64,000 bases of DNA from the NCBI GenBank assembly GCA_030148335.1, contig JASBTQ010000019.1, forward strand, positions 1 to 64,000. The letters are read 5' to 3'. The position numbers and the translations under genes are program-made. Under the pieces are notes generated by a model, which was not told the DNA's origin, searched no databases, and was given only the letters and a program-made list of their open reading frames with translations. This document shows, in pieces, positions 55,392 to 64,000 of this stretch; positions within the stretch are counted from its first letter, which is position 1; every line of letters begins with the position of its first letter. The stretch comes from Allomuricauda sp. (lineage in GTDB: Bacteria; Bacteroidota; Bacteroidia; Flavobacteriales; Flavobacteriaceae).

Positions 55392-55606
55392 ATGAGTACA
55401 TTGAGAAACAAAGTGCAGTTGATTGGAAACGTGGGGCAGGATCCCACCATTACAGACCTTGACAAAGGGAAGCGTGTGGCACGGTTCACCATGACACCAA
55501 TGAACACTACAAGAACTCCCAAGAGGAGCGCACCACTAACACCGAATGGCATACCGTCATCGGTTGGGGGAAACTCGCCGACATCATCGAAGGGTTCGTG
55601 ACCAAC
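55392..55606 (+). pseudogene. ssb: ssb remnant (single-stranded DNA-binding protein)
   Basis: From ATG 55392 the frame gives MSTLRNKVQLIGNVGQDP and RVARFTMT, the start of an SSB OB-fold. A probable one-base loss near 55493 shifts the frame; the other frame continues with NEHYKNSQEERTTNTEWHTV and IGWGKLADIIEGFVT to about 55606. There the gene is cut off by transposase sequence. A chimeric open frame spans the joint but is an accident. Confidence 0.75.
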
Positions 55607-56082
55607 CGTACAATGGGAGCCGATTCAGGGCTTTAACTGTAGTGGATAACTATAGTCGCAAGTGCTTGGCCATCCATGCGGGAAAATCTATTAAGGGAAG
55701 TGATGTCGTACAGGTGATGGAAGCCATTACTTTTGGGAACGAAGTGTTGACAAAACGTGTGAAAGTGAACAATGGAAGTGAGTTCATCAGTAAAGTATTG
55801 GACAAATGGGCTTATGAAAACAATGTTGAACTTGATTTCCCAAGGCCCGGAAAACCAACGGACAATCCTTTTATCGAAAGTTTCAATGGCTCATTTAAGC
55901 ATGAGTGCCTGAACGCCAATTGGTTCTTTTCTTTGGAGGATGCAAAGGAAAAGTTCGATATTTAGAAAAAGGACTATAATAACCATAGACCACACAGCTC
56001 GTTGGGGGACATGTCCCCCAACGAGTACATCGAAATGAATGAAAATAGCTCGAATTCTCTAGTTAAGACCAGTACCTAAATA
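55607..56082 (+). mobile_element. IS3-family transposase OrfB remnant
   Basis: The C-terminal part of an IS3-group integrase-type transposase: FRALTVVDNYSRKCLAIHAGKSIKG, NPFIESFNGSFKHECLNANWF (catalytic Glu) and HRPHSSLGDMSPNEY. The first catalytic Asp region is missing, the second Asp is Asn (KVNNGSEF), and a TAG at 55963-55965 splits the frame. No terminal inverted repeats were found. The relic is inactive. Confidence 0.8.
55998..56025. repeat. Perfect 28-bp palindrome in the transposase relic
   Basis: The 14-nt arm CTCGTTGGGGGACA is followed directly by its exact complement. It lies within the codons for the SSLGDMSPNE segment near the end of the transposase. Confidence 0.8.
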
Positions 56083-56408
56083 TGGGAGGAAGTCAGAAAA
56101 AAGCAGTACACGATTCGGCAAATCAAATCTACAGAGCAGAGCGATTTCTAAGTAAACACCTTTTCTTCCCTGACCATCCTATTTTGTTTAAATCAAAATA
56201 TTGAAGACCAAGAACAATCATCCCCGAAAACTCTCGTTGTCTAATCTAGAAATGAATCTGAAAAATGTGTAGAGAAGCTCAAGAAAATTGAGTAGAGGTC
56301 AGGCTTGCGATGGAATGTTAAATTTTGGCATTCTTTTATAAATTTTCAATCGATATTCGTTTTTTATTGAATTATTTTAGCCTATTCGAAGAAAGTGCTC
56401 CATTATTT
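56083..56408. other. Gap upstream of the membrane AraC gene
   Basis: No gene or RNA was recognised. The region is AT-rich and presumably carries the promoter of the following gene, but no clean TAnnTTTG element stands out. Confidence 0.4.
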
Positions 56409-57431
56409 ATGTTGGAAATAATTCAAATAATCGCCCTTATTCAGGGCTTGTTCCTTTTAAGTATCCTGCTCGTCAAACAAGAAAGCTACAAACGGGTAAA
56501 TTTCTTACTGCTCCTTGGATCCATTATTGCAATGCTTTTGAACATTGTCGGAGATGATGATTTCAACCTGTTTTTTTCCAATGCGAACTGGTATTTTTTC
56601 CAGTCCCCATTGATCATTACACTGTTCTTTTTACTGATAAAGTATCACCATGCCAAACAAGATAAGTTCCAAAACAGGGATTTTCTCTATTTTATTCCGT
56701 ATGTGTTTTTTATCGCGCTCCAAATCATTGATGACGTTAACGGGTTAGGTAAGAACATATGGTTAATGATAGGTGAAATTCTGGCAGGTGTAACGCTATT
56801 GGTCTATTTAGGGTATACCATCTATACGATCATCAAAAACAAAACGGAAAGATGGATGCTGTTTTTTATAGTGCCCTATGCTTTTCTGAACTTAGTGGAC
56901 GAAGTTTCATTTATTGTAACAAGCAGCCACGATAATTTTTCCTTCTTGGAAAGTTATGGCATTATTGGAATATCTGCGGTATTGCTCTACATGATCCTAT
57001 TTAAGCTGGTCGTGTCACCAACATCCGTACTTCCAAAGGCCGATATCAAGGCCTATAAAACTTCAAGTCTCAATAAATCCAAGGCAGAGGCCTATAAAAG
57101 GGAGTTTTTGAAGCTTATGGATAAAGAGAAGCTTTATATCAATAGTAACCTAACGGTCAACCAAGTGGCGCAAAGAATGGGTATTCCAAGACAGTACCTA
57201 TCCGAAGTCTTGAACGTGTACTTAAAATCCAATTTTCAAGACTACATGAACAAGTACAGGGCTGAAGAATTTGTGGAATGTCTCAAGGATGACAAATTCA
57301 AGAATTACTCCATCATGGGCATTGCCAATGAAGTTGGTTTCAAATCCAAATCCTCTTTCAACACTACCTTTAAAAAAATATACGGGGTTACCCCCAGTGA
57401 GTTTAAAAAGACATTGGCTTCGGCAATTTAG
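56409..57431 (+). CDS. Membrane-anchored AraC-family regulator
   Basis: The protein has 340 residues: an N-terminal membrane domain of about six to seven helices (MLEIIQIIALIQGLFLLSILL onward) and a C-terminal AraC DNA-binding domain (NLTVNQVAQRMGIPRQYLSEVLN and SIMGIANEVGFKSKSSFNTTFKKIYGVTPSEFKK). Start is set at 56409, where the first helix begins. It probably controls the TonB receptor/DUF4249 pair that follows on the same strand. Confidence 0.9.
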   Translation: MLEIIQIIALIQGLFLLSILLVKQESYKRVNFLLLLGSIIAMLLNIVGDDDFNLFFSNANWYFFQSPLIITLFFLLIKYHHAKQDKFQNRDFLYFIPYVFFIALQIIDDVNGLGKNIWLMIGEILAGVTLLVYLGYTIYTIIKNKTERWMLFFIVPYAFLNLVDEVSFIVTSSHDNFSFLESYGIIGISAVLLYMILFKLVVSPTSVLPKADIKAYKTSSLNKSKAEAYKREFLKLMDKEKLYINSNLTVNQVAQRMGIPRQYLSEVLNVYLKSNFQDYMNKYRAEEFVECLKDDKFKNYSIMGIANEVGFKSKSSFNTTFKKIYGVTPSEFKKTLASAI

Positions 57432-57814
57432 ATTCAACCTCCCTCTAATTCTTTTACCAAAATCCGATTTCAAAAGCCTCTAAGAAACTAAAGAAACTTC
57501 CTTTTCCGGAAATTGGATTATTCCCTTACCTACAATTGGTTCAGCAGAGTTTAATCTTCACTTCGCCAAAAACAAAAAACAGCCCCAAATGGTACTGTTG
57601 GCATCTTTCCAAGTACGAAAAGCGCATTTAGAACCTTTTGAAACCATACTGTCCATCGATTTTAATAACCTAAAAATCAGTTATTTAAATTCATAATCAC
57701 CATAAACAGGTACTGAAAGCGGATTCAAGACCTACTTCATTTTAATCGCTTTGGATGCAGGTCTAATTTTACCCCTGTTGGACGAAAACCTTAATCAAAA
57801 AACATCTAACAATT
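57432..57814 (+). other. Long leader region of the TonB receptor gene
   Basis: There is no gene in these 383 nt. TTTTAATCGCTTTG (57740-57753) is exactly complementary to 57825-57838 inside the first codons of the receptor gene, so the mRNA could form a 14-bp stem that closes a loop containing the start codon (57815). Control of translation is possible but unproven. Confidence 0.35.
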
Positions 57815-60223
57815 ATGACAAAAACAAAGCGATTAAAACCCTTTAGGTCCAAAAAAAGACAGGCCTTATTTGTGGTGATACTGTTGTGTCCCGTATTCTT
57901 TTTTGCACAGACCAAATATACCATCAGTGGTGTGGTCAAAGATGTGGCCAACGGTGAAACACTCTTGGGAGCGACTGTCCTTTTAAAAGGTACTTCCATT
58001 GGAAGCACGACCAACGAATATGGTTTTTATTCCATCACGGCGCCTGAAGGTACTTATACCTTGACCATTTCCTATTTGGGATTTACAACTTTTGAAAGCG
58101 ATATCAACCTTAACGCTGACCAAAAGCTCGACATTGAGCTCAAAGAGGATGCCGCTCAATTGGATGAAGTGGTCATCACAGCTGAGGAATCCAAGAAAGT
58201 GGACCTTCAGACACCACAAATGAGTGTGGCAAAACTCTCGACCAACGAGATCAAACAGATACCTGTTGTTTTGGGTGAGGTAGATTTGATAAAATCCATT
58301 CAGTTGTTGCCAGGGGTTACCAACGCTGGCGAAGGTGCATCGGGTTTCAATGTACGCGGCGGTGCAGAAGACCAAAACCTGATTCTTTTGGATGAAGCAA
58401 TTATTTACAACGCCTCCCACTTGTTTGGTTTCTTCTCCGTGTTCAATGCCGATGCCATCAAGGATGTCAAACTTTATAAAGGCGGCATTCCTGCGCGTTT
58501 TGGAGGAAGGGCCTCCTCGGTACTGGATATACGTCAAAAGGACGGGAATAGTAAGGAATTTGAACTCACTGGCGGTATTGGTGCCATTTCCAGCCGTTTG
58601 GCTGCGGAAGGGCCCATGTTCAAGAACAAAGGTTCGTTCCTAATGGCCGGTAGGGCTGCCTATGCCAATATATTCTTGGCCTTGGGCGGCGAAGATAGCA
58701 GGGCCGGATTTTACGATTTGAACCTGAAAACAAATTATGAAATTGATGAAAAGAACCGACTGTACCTATCCGGTTATTTTGGCAACGACAACTTTAATCT
58801 GTCAGGAATTTTCACGAATTCCTACGGAAACCTTTCAGGAAACTTGCGATGGAACCATATTTTCAACAACAAGTTATTCTCCAATACATCCTTAATATAC
58901 AGTCGATATAACTACAACTTGGAAATTCCCATTGAAGGAATTGATTGGACCTCTGATATCAGCAATTATAATGTGCGCTATGACCTAGGGTATTATGCCA
59001 GCGATAAATTAAAGTTTGATTTTGGGGTAAATGGTATCTATTACAACTTCAATCCTGGCAAACTCAACCCTTTGGATGCAGATTCGGGTGTCAACCCAGA
59101 GAAATTGGATAACAAGTTTGCTTTGGAAACCGGGGTATATGCAGGTTTGGAACATAAAATTTCCGATAGGCTCACCGCTCAATATGGCTTGCGGTTCAGT
59201 TACTTCAATCGATTGGGGGAGCAGACCTTAAACAATTACGCCAATGATTTACCCGTGGTCTACAATGAAGAATTGGGCATCTATGAACGTGCCGACCCAA
59301 TTTCCAGTAGCGATTACGGGAAGGGAAAAAGCATAGCTACCTTCAATAATCTGGAACCTCGGTTTGCCCTTTCCTATCAGCTTAACGAGAAGTCTTCATT
59401 GAAAGCAAGTTATAACCGGATGGCCCAATACCTGCATTTAATTTCCAACACCACATCAGCCACGCCCTTGGATGTCTGGGCACCTAGCGGAAAGTTTATT
59501 GAACCACAGATTGCAGACCAATATGCAGTGGGCTACTTCAGAAATTTCAGGGAAAATATGTTTTCCATTGAAGCCGAAGCCTACTACAAAACAATCGACA
59601 ATCGGGTGGATTATATCAATGGCGCGGAACTCATAGCACAAAACACCATTGAAACCGAAATTTTGACCGGTGAGGCCCGTGCCTATGGACTGGAGTTCTT
59701 GTTGCGAAAGAACAAAGGCGATTTTACAGGTTGGGTGGCGTACACATTGTCAAAATCGCAACAGCGAACTCCAGGCGGAGCAGCAGGCGGATTGGGCATC
59801 AACAGCGGAAAATGGTATAATTCGAACTGGGACAGGACACACGACTTTTCATTTACCGGAAGTTACAAACTCAACGAAAAATGGCGATTTGGGGCCAATA
59901 TGGTATTCCAAACAGGACGACCTGTCACCTATCCCGACGGGCAGTTCATATACAACGGATTATCCGTAGCGACGTATTCCGAAAGGAACGCAGACCGATT
60001 ACCGGCCTACCATAGACTGGACCTTTCCGCAACTCTGACACCTCGAAAAAACAAAGATAGGAAATGGCAAGGCGAATGGGTATTTGGCATTTACAACGCC
60101 TATAACCGCATGAACGCAGCCTCAATTTCCTTTGGTCAAAATCAAGAAACCGGCGTAAATGAAGCCACACGTACTGCCATATTCGGCATTGTCCCTTCAG
60201 TAACCTACAACTTTAAATTTTAG
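57815..60223 (+). CDS. TonB-dependent receptor with CarboxypepD_reg-like domain
   Basis: This 802-residue outer-membrane receptor has a signal segment ending near FFFAQ, a carboxypeptidase-regulatory-like domain (YTISGVVKDVANGETLLGATVLLKG), a plug (GASGFNVRGGAEDQNLILLDEAIIYNASHLFGFFSVFN) and a beta-barrel ending in VTYNFKF. It is shorter than SusC proteins and lacks an STN domain. It is paired with the DUF4249 lipoprotein 4 nt downstream, a recurrent flavobacterial pair. Substrate is unknown. Confidence 0.94.
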   Translation: MTKTKRLKPFRSKKRQALFVVILLCPVFFFAQTKYTISGVVKDVANGETLLGATVLLKGTSIGSTTNEYGFYSITAPEGTYTLTISYLGFTTFESDINLNADQKLDIELKEDAAQLDEVVITAEESKKVDLQTPQMSVAKLSTNEIKQIPVVLGEVDLIKSIQLLPGVTNAGEGASGFNVRGGAEDQNLILLDEAIIYNASHLFGFFSVFNADAIKDVKLYKGGIPARFGGRASSVLDIRQKDGNSKEFELTGGIGAISSRLAAEGPMFKNKGSFLMAGRAAYANIFLALGGEDSRAGFYDLNLKTNYEIDEKNRLYLSGYFGNDNFNLSGIFTNSYGNLSGNLRWNHIFNNKLFSNTSLIYSRYNYNLEIPIEGIDWTSDISNYNVRYDLGYYASDKLKFDFGVNGIYYNFNPGKLNPLDADSGVNPEKLDNKFALETGVYAGLEHKISDRLTAQYGLRFSYFNRLGEQTLNNYANDLPVVYNEELGIYERADPISSSDYGKGKSIATFNNLEPRFALSYQLNEKSSLKASYNRMAQYLHLISNTTSATPLDVWAPSGKFIEPQIADQYAVGYFRNFRENMFSIEAEAYYKTIDNRVDYINGAELIAQNTIETEILTGEARAYGLEFLLRKNKGDFTGWVAYTLSKSQQRTPGGAAGGLGINSGKWYNSNWDRTHDFSFTGSYKLNEKWRFGANMVFQTGRPVTYPDGQFIYNGLSVATYSERNADRLPAYHRLDLSATLTPRKNKDRKWQGEWVFGIYNAYNRMNAASISFGQNQETGVNEATRTAIFGIVPSVTYNFKF

Positions 60224-60227
60224 AACA

Positions 60228-61076
60228 ATGAAAAATAGAACTATAACCATATATAACAAATTGGGGGCACTCCTCATATTAATGGGATCATTGAACTCGT
60301 GTACCGATGTCATAGATGTCAATGTCCCCAATGCCGGCGCACGATTGGTGGTCGATGCGTCCATTAAATGGGAAAAAGGTACCTCTGGTGAAACACAGAC
60401 CATTCATCTCAGGGAATCTACTGCATATTTTGATAAGAATCCAGATGCCCTTGTCACGGGTGCAGAAGTAACGGTGACCAAACAAAACGACGGGTCGATA
60501 GTTGTGTTTGCCGACCAGAACAATGGCAGTTACACGGCAACCGACTTTGTTCCGGAATTGAATGCATCGTACACTTTGGAAATCCTGTACAACGGCAACA
60601 CCTACACTGCAACCGAAACCTTGATGGCGGCACCTGATATCAATCGAATTGTGCAAACCGTTGAAGGTTCCGATGATGACAAGGAAATCCAGCTTCAGGT
60701 ATTCTTTGACGACCCCGGAGCTGTTGAAAATTATTATTTGGGTGAATTTATTCCATCCAATCTACCCATACCGTCCCTTGCGGTCATTAGCGATGAATTT
60801 ACAGATGGCAACGAAAATTTCATTGAGAACGATAATGAAAACTATGTTGCCGGAGCCACTGTAGCCATCAATTTGTACGGTATCTCCCAGCGCTATTATG
60901 ACTATTTGAACATTTTTATCCAACAATCGGGAAGCGATGAAAACGGGCCTTTTCCAACTACCCCGGTACAGCTAAAAGGAAACTGTACCAATGTCAACGA
61001 TCCCAACGAAGAGGTATTGGGATTTTTTAGACTAGGTCAATTTGATACTACATCATATACGATTGAACAGCAATAG
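60228..61076 (+). CDS. DUF4249 lipoprotein
   Basis: The protein has 282 residues with a lipoprotein signal (GSLNSC, Cys about 25) and the DUF4249 start pattern (VIDVNVPNAGARLVVDASIKWEKG, LRESTAYFD, GAEVTV). Such proteins regularly follow a TonB receptor and are thought to be its surface partner. Function is not established. Confidence 0.92.
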   Translation: MKNRTITIYNKLGALLILMGSLNSCTDVIDVNVPNAGARLVVDASIKWEKGTSGETQTIHLRESTAYFDKNPDALVTGAEVTVTKQNDGSIVVFADQNNGSYTATDFVPELNASYTLEILYNGNTYTATETLMAAPDINRIVQTVEGSDDDKEIQLQVFFDDPGAVENYYLGEFIPSNLPIPSLAVISDEFTDGNENFIENDNENYVAGATVAINLYGISQRYYDYLNIFIQQSGSDENGPFPTTPVQLKGNCTNVNDPNEEVLGFFRLGQFDTTSYTIEQQ

Positions 61077-61241
61077 GATATAAGGTGGTTTTAAGGACAA
61101 AATGCGTGTTTGCAACTTTTGATGATTGTATACGCATCCTGGACCACCTTTATTTTCCAGCCGCTTTCCGCAGACAGATTTGTTTGAAGATACGAGGGAA
61201 TTCGATGGACTCGCAGGAAGCTCAACACAAAAATTTTAGAA

Positions 61242-62273
61242 ATGGATCCAAAAAAAATCATCATCACCATAAAGAGGAAGGCGTTTGGGCTTCTATCAGG
61301 TTGTTTTACAAACAAGATAGGTGAAACGGTCAGTAATAATGATGAAATAAAGAACATCCTCATTTGTAGACCGAACCATAGATTGGGAAATTTACTGTTG
61401 CTTTCCCCTTTGGTCCAAGAGTTGGAGTCCACATTCCCGAACAGCGAGATCGATATGCTGGTGAACCAATCCTGTGCTTCCCAACTGTATCAAAATTATG
61501 AGAATATCAATCAAGTCATTGCATTTCCGCGGAATCCCTTCAAAAATCCAATACAGTCCATAAGGACATTTGTACGGTTCAGGAGCAAGAAATATGATCT
61601 GACCATAAATGCCGCCAAGGAATCTTGTTCTGGAAAACTGTTTACGAGCATTTCAAAGGCAAGCTTCAAGTTTGTAGGTGATAGGGGCACGGATAAAAAA
61701 GAAAGACATATTGCCAAGCAAGTAATCTATTCCTTGAGGGAGTTTTTGCCCGGTATAGGAGTTAAGCCAAATGATGCGATGCCGTCCATTTTGGACTTGA
61801 GACTTGCGAATGATGAACTGATACATGGAGGCAGTTTGGTGTATGACATCGTCCAAAACGCACAACCGACCATATGCTTATACACGCACAAAAGCTATAG
61901 AAAAACATGGTGGCTTGATCTCTATGAACATTTACAGAAAGCATTTCCGGATGTAAACATTATTGAAATACTTTTCAAAGAAAATAGCTCCAAGATTGGT
62001 TTCAGGGCCCCTGTTTTGTATTCCAATGATGTTAGGGAATTGGCGGCTATGATTGCAAACACTGATGTTTTCATTGGAGCCGATAGCGGAGTGATGCAAA
62101 TGGCCAGCTCGTCACTTACCCCCACCATTGGTTTATTCTCCGTGACGGATGCAGAAAAATACAAGCCATACAATGAGGGCAGTGTCGCCGTAAACACCAA
62201 TGAGGTGGAACTCGATGAGTTGATGGCAGTTGTCAAAAATACGCTTTATCCAAACCTAGACACTTCAGCTTGA
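61242..62273 (+). CDS. Glycosyltransferase family 9 (heptosyltransferase-like)
   Basis: The protein has 343 residues with GT9 features: NILICRPNHRLGNLLLLSPLVQELE at the N terminus, and FIGADSGVMQMASSSLTPTIGLFS in the donor-binding half. GT9 enzymes add heptose or related sugars to the lipopolysaccharide core. It ends 5 nt before the first PAP2 gene, so the two are likely one operon for envelope glycolipids. Confidence 0.92.
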   Translation: MDPKKIIITIKRKAFGLLSGCFTNKIGETVSNNDEIKNILICRPNHRLGNLLLLSPLVQELESTFPNSEIDMLVNQSCASQLYQNYENINQVIAFPRNPFKNPIQSIRTFVRFRSKKYDLTINAAKESCSGKLFTSISKASFKFVGDRGTDKKERHIAKQVIYSLREFLPGIGVKPNDAMPSILDLRLANDELIHGGSLVYDIVQNAQPTICLYTHKSYRKTWWLDLYEHLQKAFPDVNIIEILFKENSSKIGFRAPVLYSNDVRELAAMIANTDVFIGADSGVMQMASSSLTPTIGLFSVTDAEKYKPYNEGSVAVNTNEVELDELMAVVKNTLYPNLDTSA

Positions 62274-62278
62274 GACGC

Positions 62279-62872
62279 ATGGAAAGCTTCACAATTTTAC
62301 AGAGAAGTCTGTGCGGTTTTAGAGCTCTGGTTGCGCTTGTGTTTTTGGGGTCGTCATCAATATATGGGCAGGTGGAACCTCTGACCCCATCGCAAAATAC
62401 CCATAAAACGGCAGGAGATGTTTTGCTTGTTACCATGCCAGCTTTGGCCATGGGCTCCACACTCATTTGGCAAGATGGTCAAAAAGGGACCTATCAATTT
62501 TCCAAAGCCTTAGCGGGCACCCTAGCAGTAACCTATGGTTTAAAACTGGCCATAAACAAAGAGCGGCCAAATGGTGAAAACAACAATAGCTTTCCATCCG
62601 GACACACTTCCGTGGCATTTGCCAGTGCTGCATTTGTACAAAAAAGATACGGTTGGGAATATGGCATTCCTGCTTACCTCTTGGCAGGATATGTGGGGTA
62701 TACCAGGATCGAGGCAAACAAGCATGATGGTGTGGATGTGGTGGCAGGTGCTGCGATAGGAGTTGGCATGGGTTATTTGTTCACCAAACGGTATGAAAAG
62801 CAAAAGAAGCTGGGAATTTCTTCTGGCCTTATTGGAAACGACCCAACACTAGTTTTAACCTACAAATTTTAG
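62279..62872 (+). CDS. PAP2-family phosphatase
   Basis: The protein has 197 residues with an N-terminal hydrophobic segment and the three PAP2 motifs: KLAINKERP, SFPSGHTS, and TRIEANKHDGVDV (His and Asp). It would remove phosphate from a lipid such as undecaprenyl pyrophosphate or lipid A. A TTG codon lies 9 nt upstream of the ATG used here. Confidence 0.9.
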   Translation: MESFTILQRSLCGFRALVALVFLGSSSIYGQVEPLTPSQNTHKTAGDVLLVTMPALAMGSTLIWQDGQKGTYQFSKALAGTLAVTYGLKLAINKERPNGENNNSFPSGHTSVAFASAAFVQKRYGWEYGIPAYLLAGYVGYTRIEANKHDGVDVVAGAAIGVGMGYLFTKRYEKQKKLGISSGLIGNDPTLVLTYKF

Positions 62873-62910
62873 TGCCTATGGGGAAAGATTACCTAAAAAA
62901 ATAAACTAAA

Positions 62911-63699
62911 ATGTATAAAATACCTGTATTCATTCTATTCCTATCCGTTTTAATGGTTCACGGTCAAAGCGCTTCAGTGGACTCAACGAATTTAAAAGCC
63001 CTTGGACAAAGCGCTTCCATTGATTCAACAAAAAACAAGAAACCCTCTGGATTCAAATTTAAATCGCTCATCATCCCATCTGTTTTTATAGGATACGGAG
63101 TTGTTGGTCAAGAAAGCGGTACTTTAAAGGATATCGATAACAGAACAAAAAATGAATTTAGGGAACATGATGACAGGAAATTAAACATAGACGATTTTTC
63201 CCAATATAGTCCGTTTGTATCCGTATATGCCCTAAATGCGATGGGCGTCCAGGGAAAACATAATTTTAAGGACAGGACCATTGTTTTGGGGACGGCTTAT
63301 CTCCTTATGGGAGGTTCGGTAAACCTCCTAAAAAGAACCACAAAGGTTACCAGGCCAGATGGCTCCTCCACCACCTCGTTTCCCTCGGGGCATACGGCCA
63401 CGGCTTTTATGGGTGCCGAGTTTTTGTATCAAGAATATAAGGACATATCGGTTTGGTACGGTGTTGCCGGCTATGTGGTAGCTGCCGGTACAGGTCTGTT
63501 CCGATTGCACAACGAAAAGCATTGGTTGACCGATATTGCCACAGGTGCGGGAATCGGAATTTTAAGCACCAAAATTGCATATTGGTTGCATCCAATCATC
63601 AAGAATACCCTTTTCAAGGACAAGGAAAAAACAACAGGAATTGTGATGCCTTTTTATAATGGAAGGGAATATGGATTGGGATTAACATTGAGATTCTAA
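62911..63699 (+). CDS. PAP2-family phosphatase, second copy
   Basis: The protein has 262 residues: signal peptide (MYKIPVFILFLSVLMVHG), a short duplicated stretch (GQSASVDSTN and GQSASIDSTK), then PAP2 motifs KRTTKVTRP, SFPSGHTATAFM and FRLHNEKHWLTDI. It follows the first PAP2 gene after 38 nt. The two differ enough to be old paralogues rather than a fresh duplication. Confidence 0.92.
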   Translation: MYKIPVFILFLSVLMVHGQSASVDSTNLKALGQSASIDSTKNKKPSGFKFKSLIIPSVFIGYGVVGQESGTLKDIDNRTKNEFREHDDRKLNIDDFSQYSPFVSVYALNAMGVQGKHNFKDRTIVLGTAYLLMGGSVNLLKRTTKVTRPDGSSTTSFPSGHTATAFMGAEFLYQEYKDISVWYGVAGYVVAAGTGLFRLHNEKHWLTDIATGAGIGILSTKIAYWLHPIIKNTLFKDKEKTTGIVMPFYNGREYGLGLTLRF

Positions 63700-63742
63700 A
63701 ATAGGTTGAGGCATCAGCTGTTTCTCCGGCACTGATATTATT

Positions 63743-64000
63743 TCAATTGAACGATGCCCTGTATTGCAACGGGGTTTGTCGTGTCTTTTTCTTGAACATT
63801 GTACTGAATGATTGGGGACGCTCATAACCTAAATCAAAAGCTATTTCCTTAACACTTAAATTGGTTGTTGCAAGTAGTTCTTTGGCTCTGTCTATTACGG
63901 ATTCCTGAATATGTGTTTGTGCATTTTTTCCGGTAACATTTCTCAACAGATCACTCAAATAATTAGGGGACACATTGAGTTTTTCGGCAAAAAAGTCAAC
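63743..64000 (-). CDS. AraC-family regulator, C-terminal part (runs off the window)
   Basis: The last 85 residues of an AraC-type regulator are in view: VDFFAEKLNVSPNYLSDLLRN as the first helix-turn-helix, and LSVKEIAFDLGYERPQSFSTMFKKKTRQTPLQYR as the second. The N-terminal sensing part lies beyond the right edge, so what it senses cannot be told. It is convergent with the second PAP2 gene. Confidence 0.92.
   Translation of the reverse strand, partial: VDFFAEKLNVSPNYLSDLLRNVTGKNAQTHIQESVIDRAKELLATTNLSVKEIAFDLGYERPQSFSTMFKKKTRQTPLQYRASFN

Noticed and set aside
55546..55965. 139-codon open frame spanning ssb and transposase remnants
   Set aside because: It starts in a wrong frame of ssb and enters the transposase relic; an accidental fusion.

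Overview
The window looks like a chromosomal segment of a member of the Bacteroidota, most likely a marine Flavobacteriaceae bacterium. The evidence is SusC/SusD and FecR/ECF-sigma genes, DUF4249 and DUF2975 proteins, a Sec-type (clade II) nosZ, Bacteroidota promoters of the form TAnnTTTG, and moderate GC. The species cannot be named from the sequence alone. Family calls come from recognised motifs, not from database searches.

Layout. 1-420: edge of an IS21-type element (24-bp terminal repeats) and an orphan transcription unit with a tRNA-Pro-like tail. 620-5450 (minus): an auto-regulated operon of a DUF2975 membrane protein, an XRE regulator, an ABC ATPase and an ABC permease fused to an M1-type peptidase. 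5500-6850: decayed genes. 6850-17870 (minus): nitrous oxide and nitric oxide module. It holds cytochrome c, fasciclin protein, nosZ, a membrane protein, nosL, a PNPOX-like protein, nosD, nosF, nosY and a His-rich membrane protein, then an Rrf2 regulator, ric, a hemerythrin protein and a small membrane protein. One palindrome type (GGAYA-AAAA-TRTCC) lies upstream of the cytochrome, rrf2 and ric genes and ties them into one probable regulon.

18070-25070: a giant PAS/GAF sensor with a histidine phosphoacceptor helix but no ATPase domain, overlapping a response regulator, followed by two pseudogenes. 25400-42070: a glycan-use locus with an RpiR regulator, a FAD oxidoreductase, ECF sigma and FecR, SusC (with STN domain) and SusD, a PIG-L deacetylase, a sugar MFS transporter, a ROK kinase, a rhamnogalacturonan-lyase-like (PcRGLX/YetA) lipoprotein and a DASS symporter. 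SusC, FecR and sigma probably form a trans-envelope signalling chain. The sugar is inferred to be uronate- and N-acetyl-containing.

42300-45590: AraC regulator, aldo/keto reductase and MFS exporter with AraC-type direct repeats. 45590-46610: decayed DNA. 46600-55015 (mostly minus): two stand-alone genes, then an AraC regulator and a biosynthetic-looking gene set (cupin, DUF3237, PLP decarboxylase, PhzF, acyltransferase, Dabb, and a broken methyltransferase). Three promoters here share an identical 17-bp box exactly 19 bp upstream of the -7 element. This is the most striking undescribed signal in the window. 55390-56080: ssb remnant joined to an IS3-type transposase remnant. 56400-63700: membrane-anchored AraC regulator, TonB receptor with DUF4249 lipoprotein, a GT9 glycosyltransferase and two PAP2 phosphatases. 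63743-64000: 3' end of another AraC regulator.
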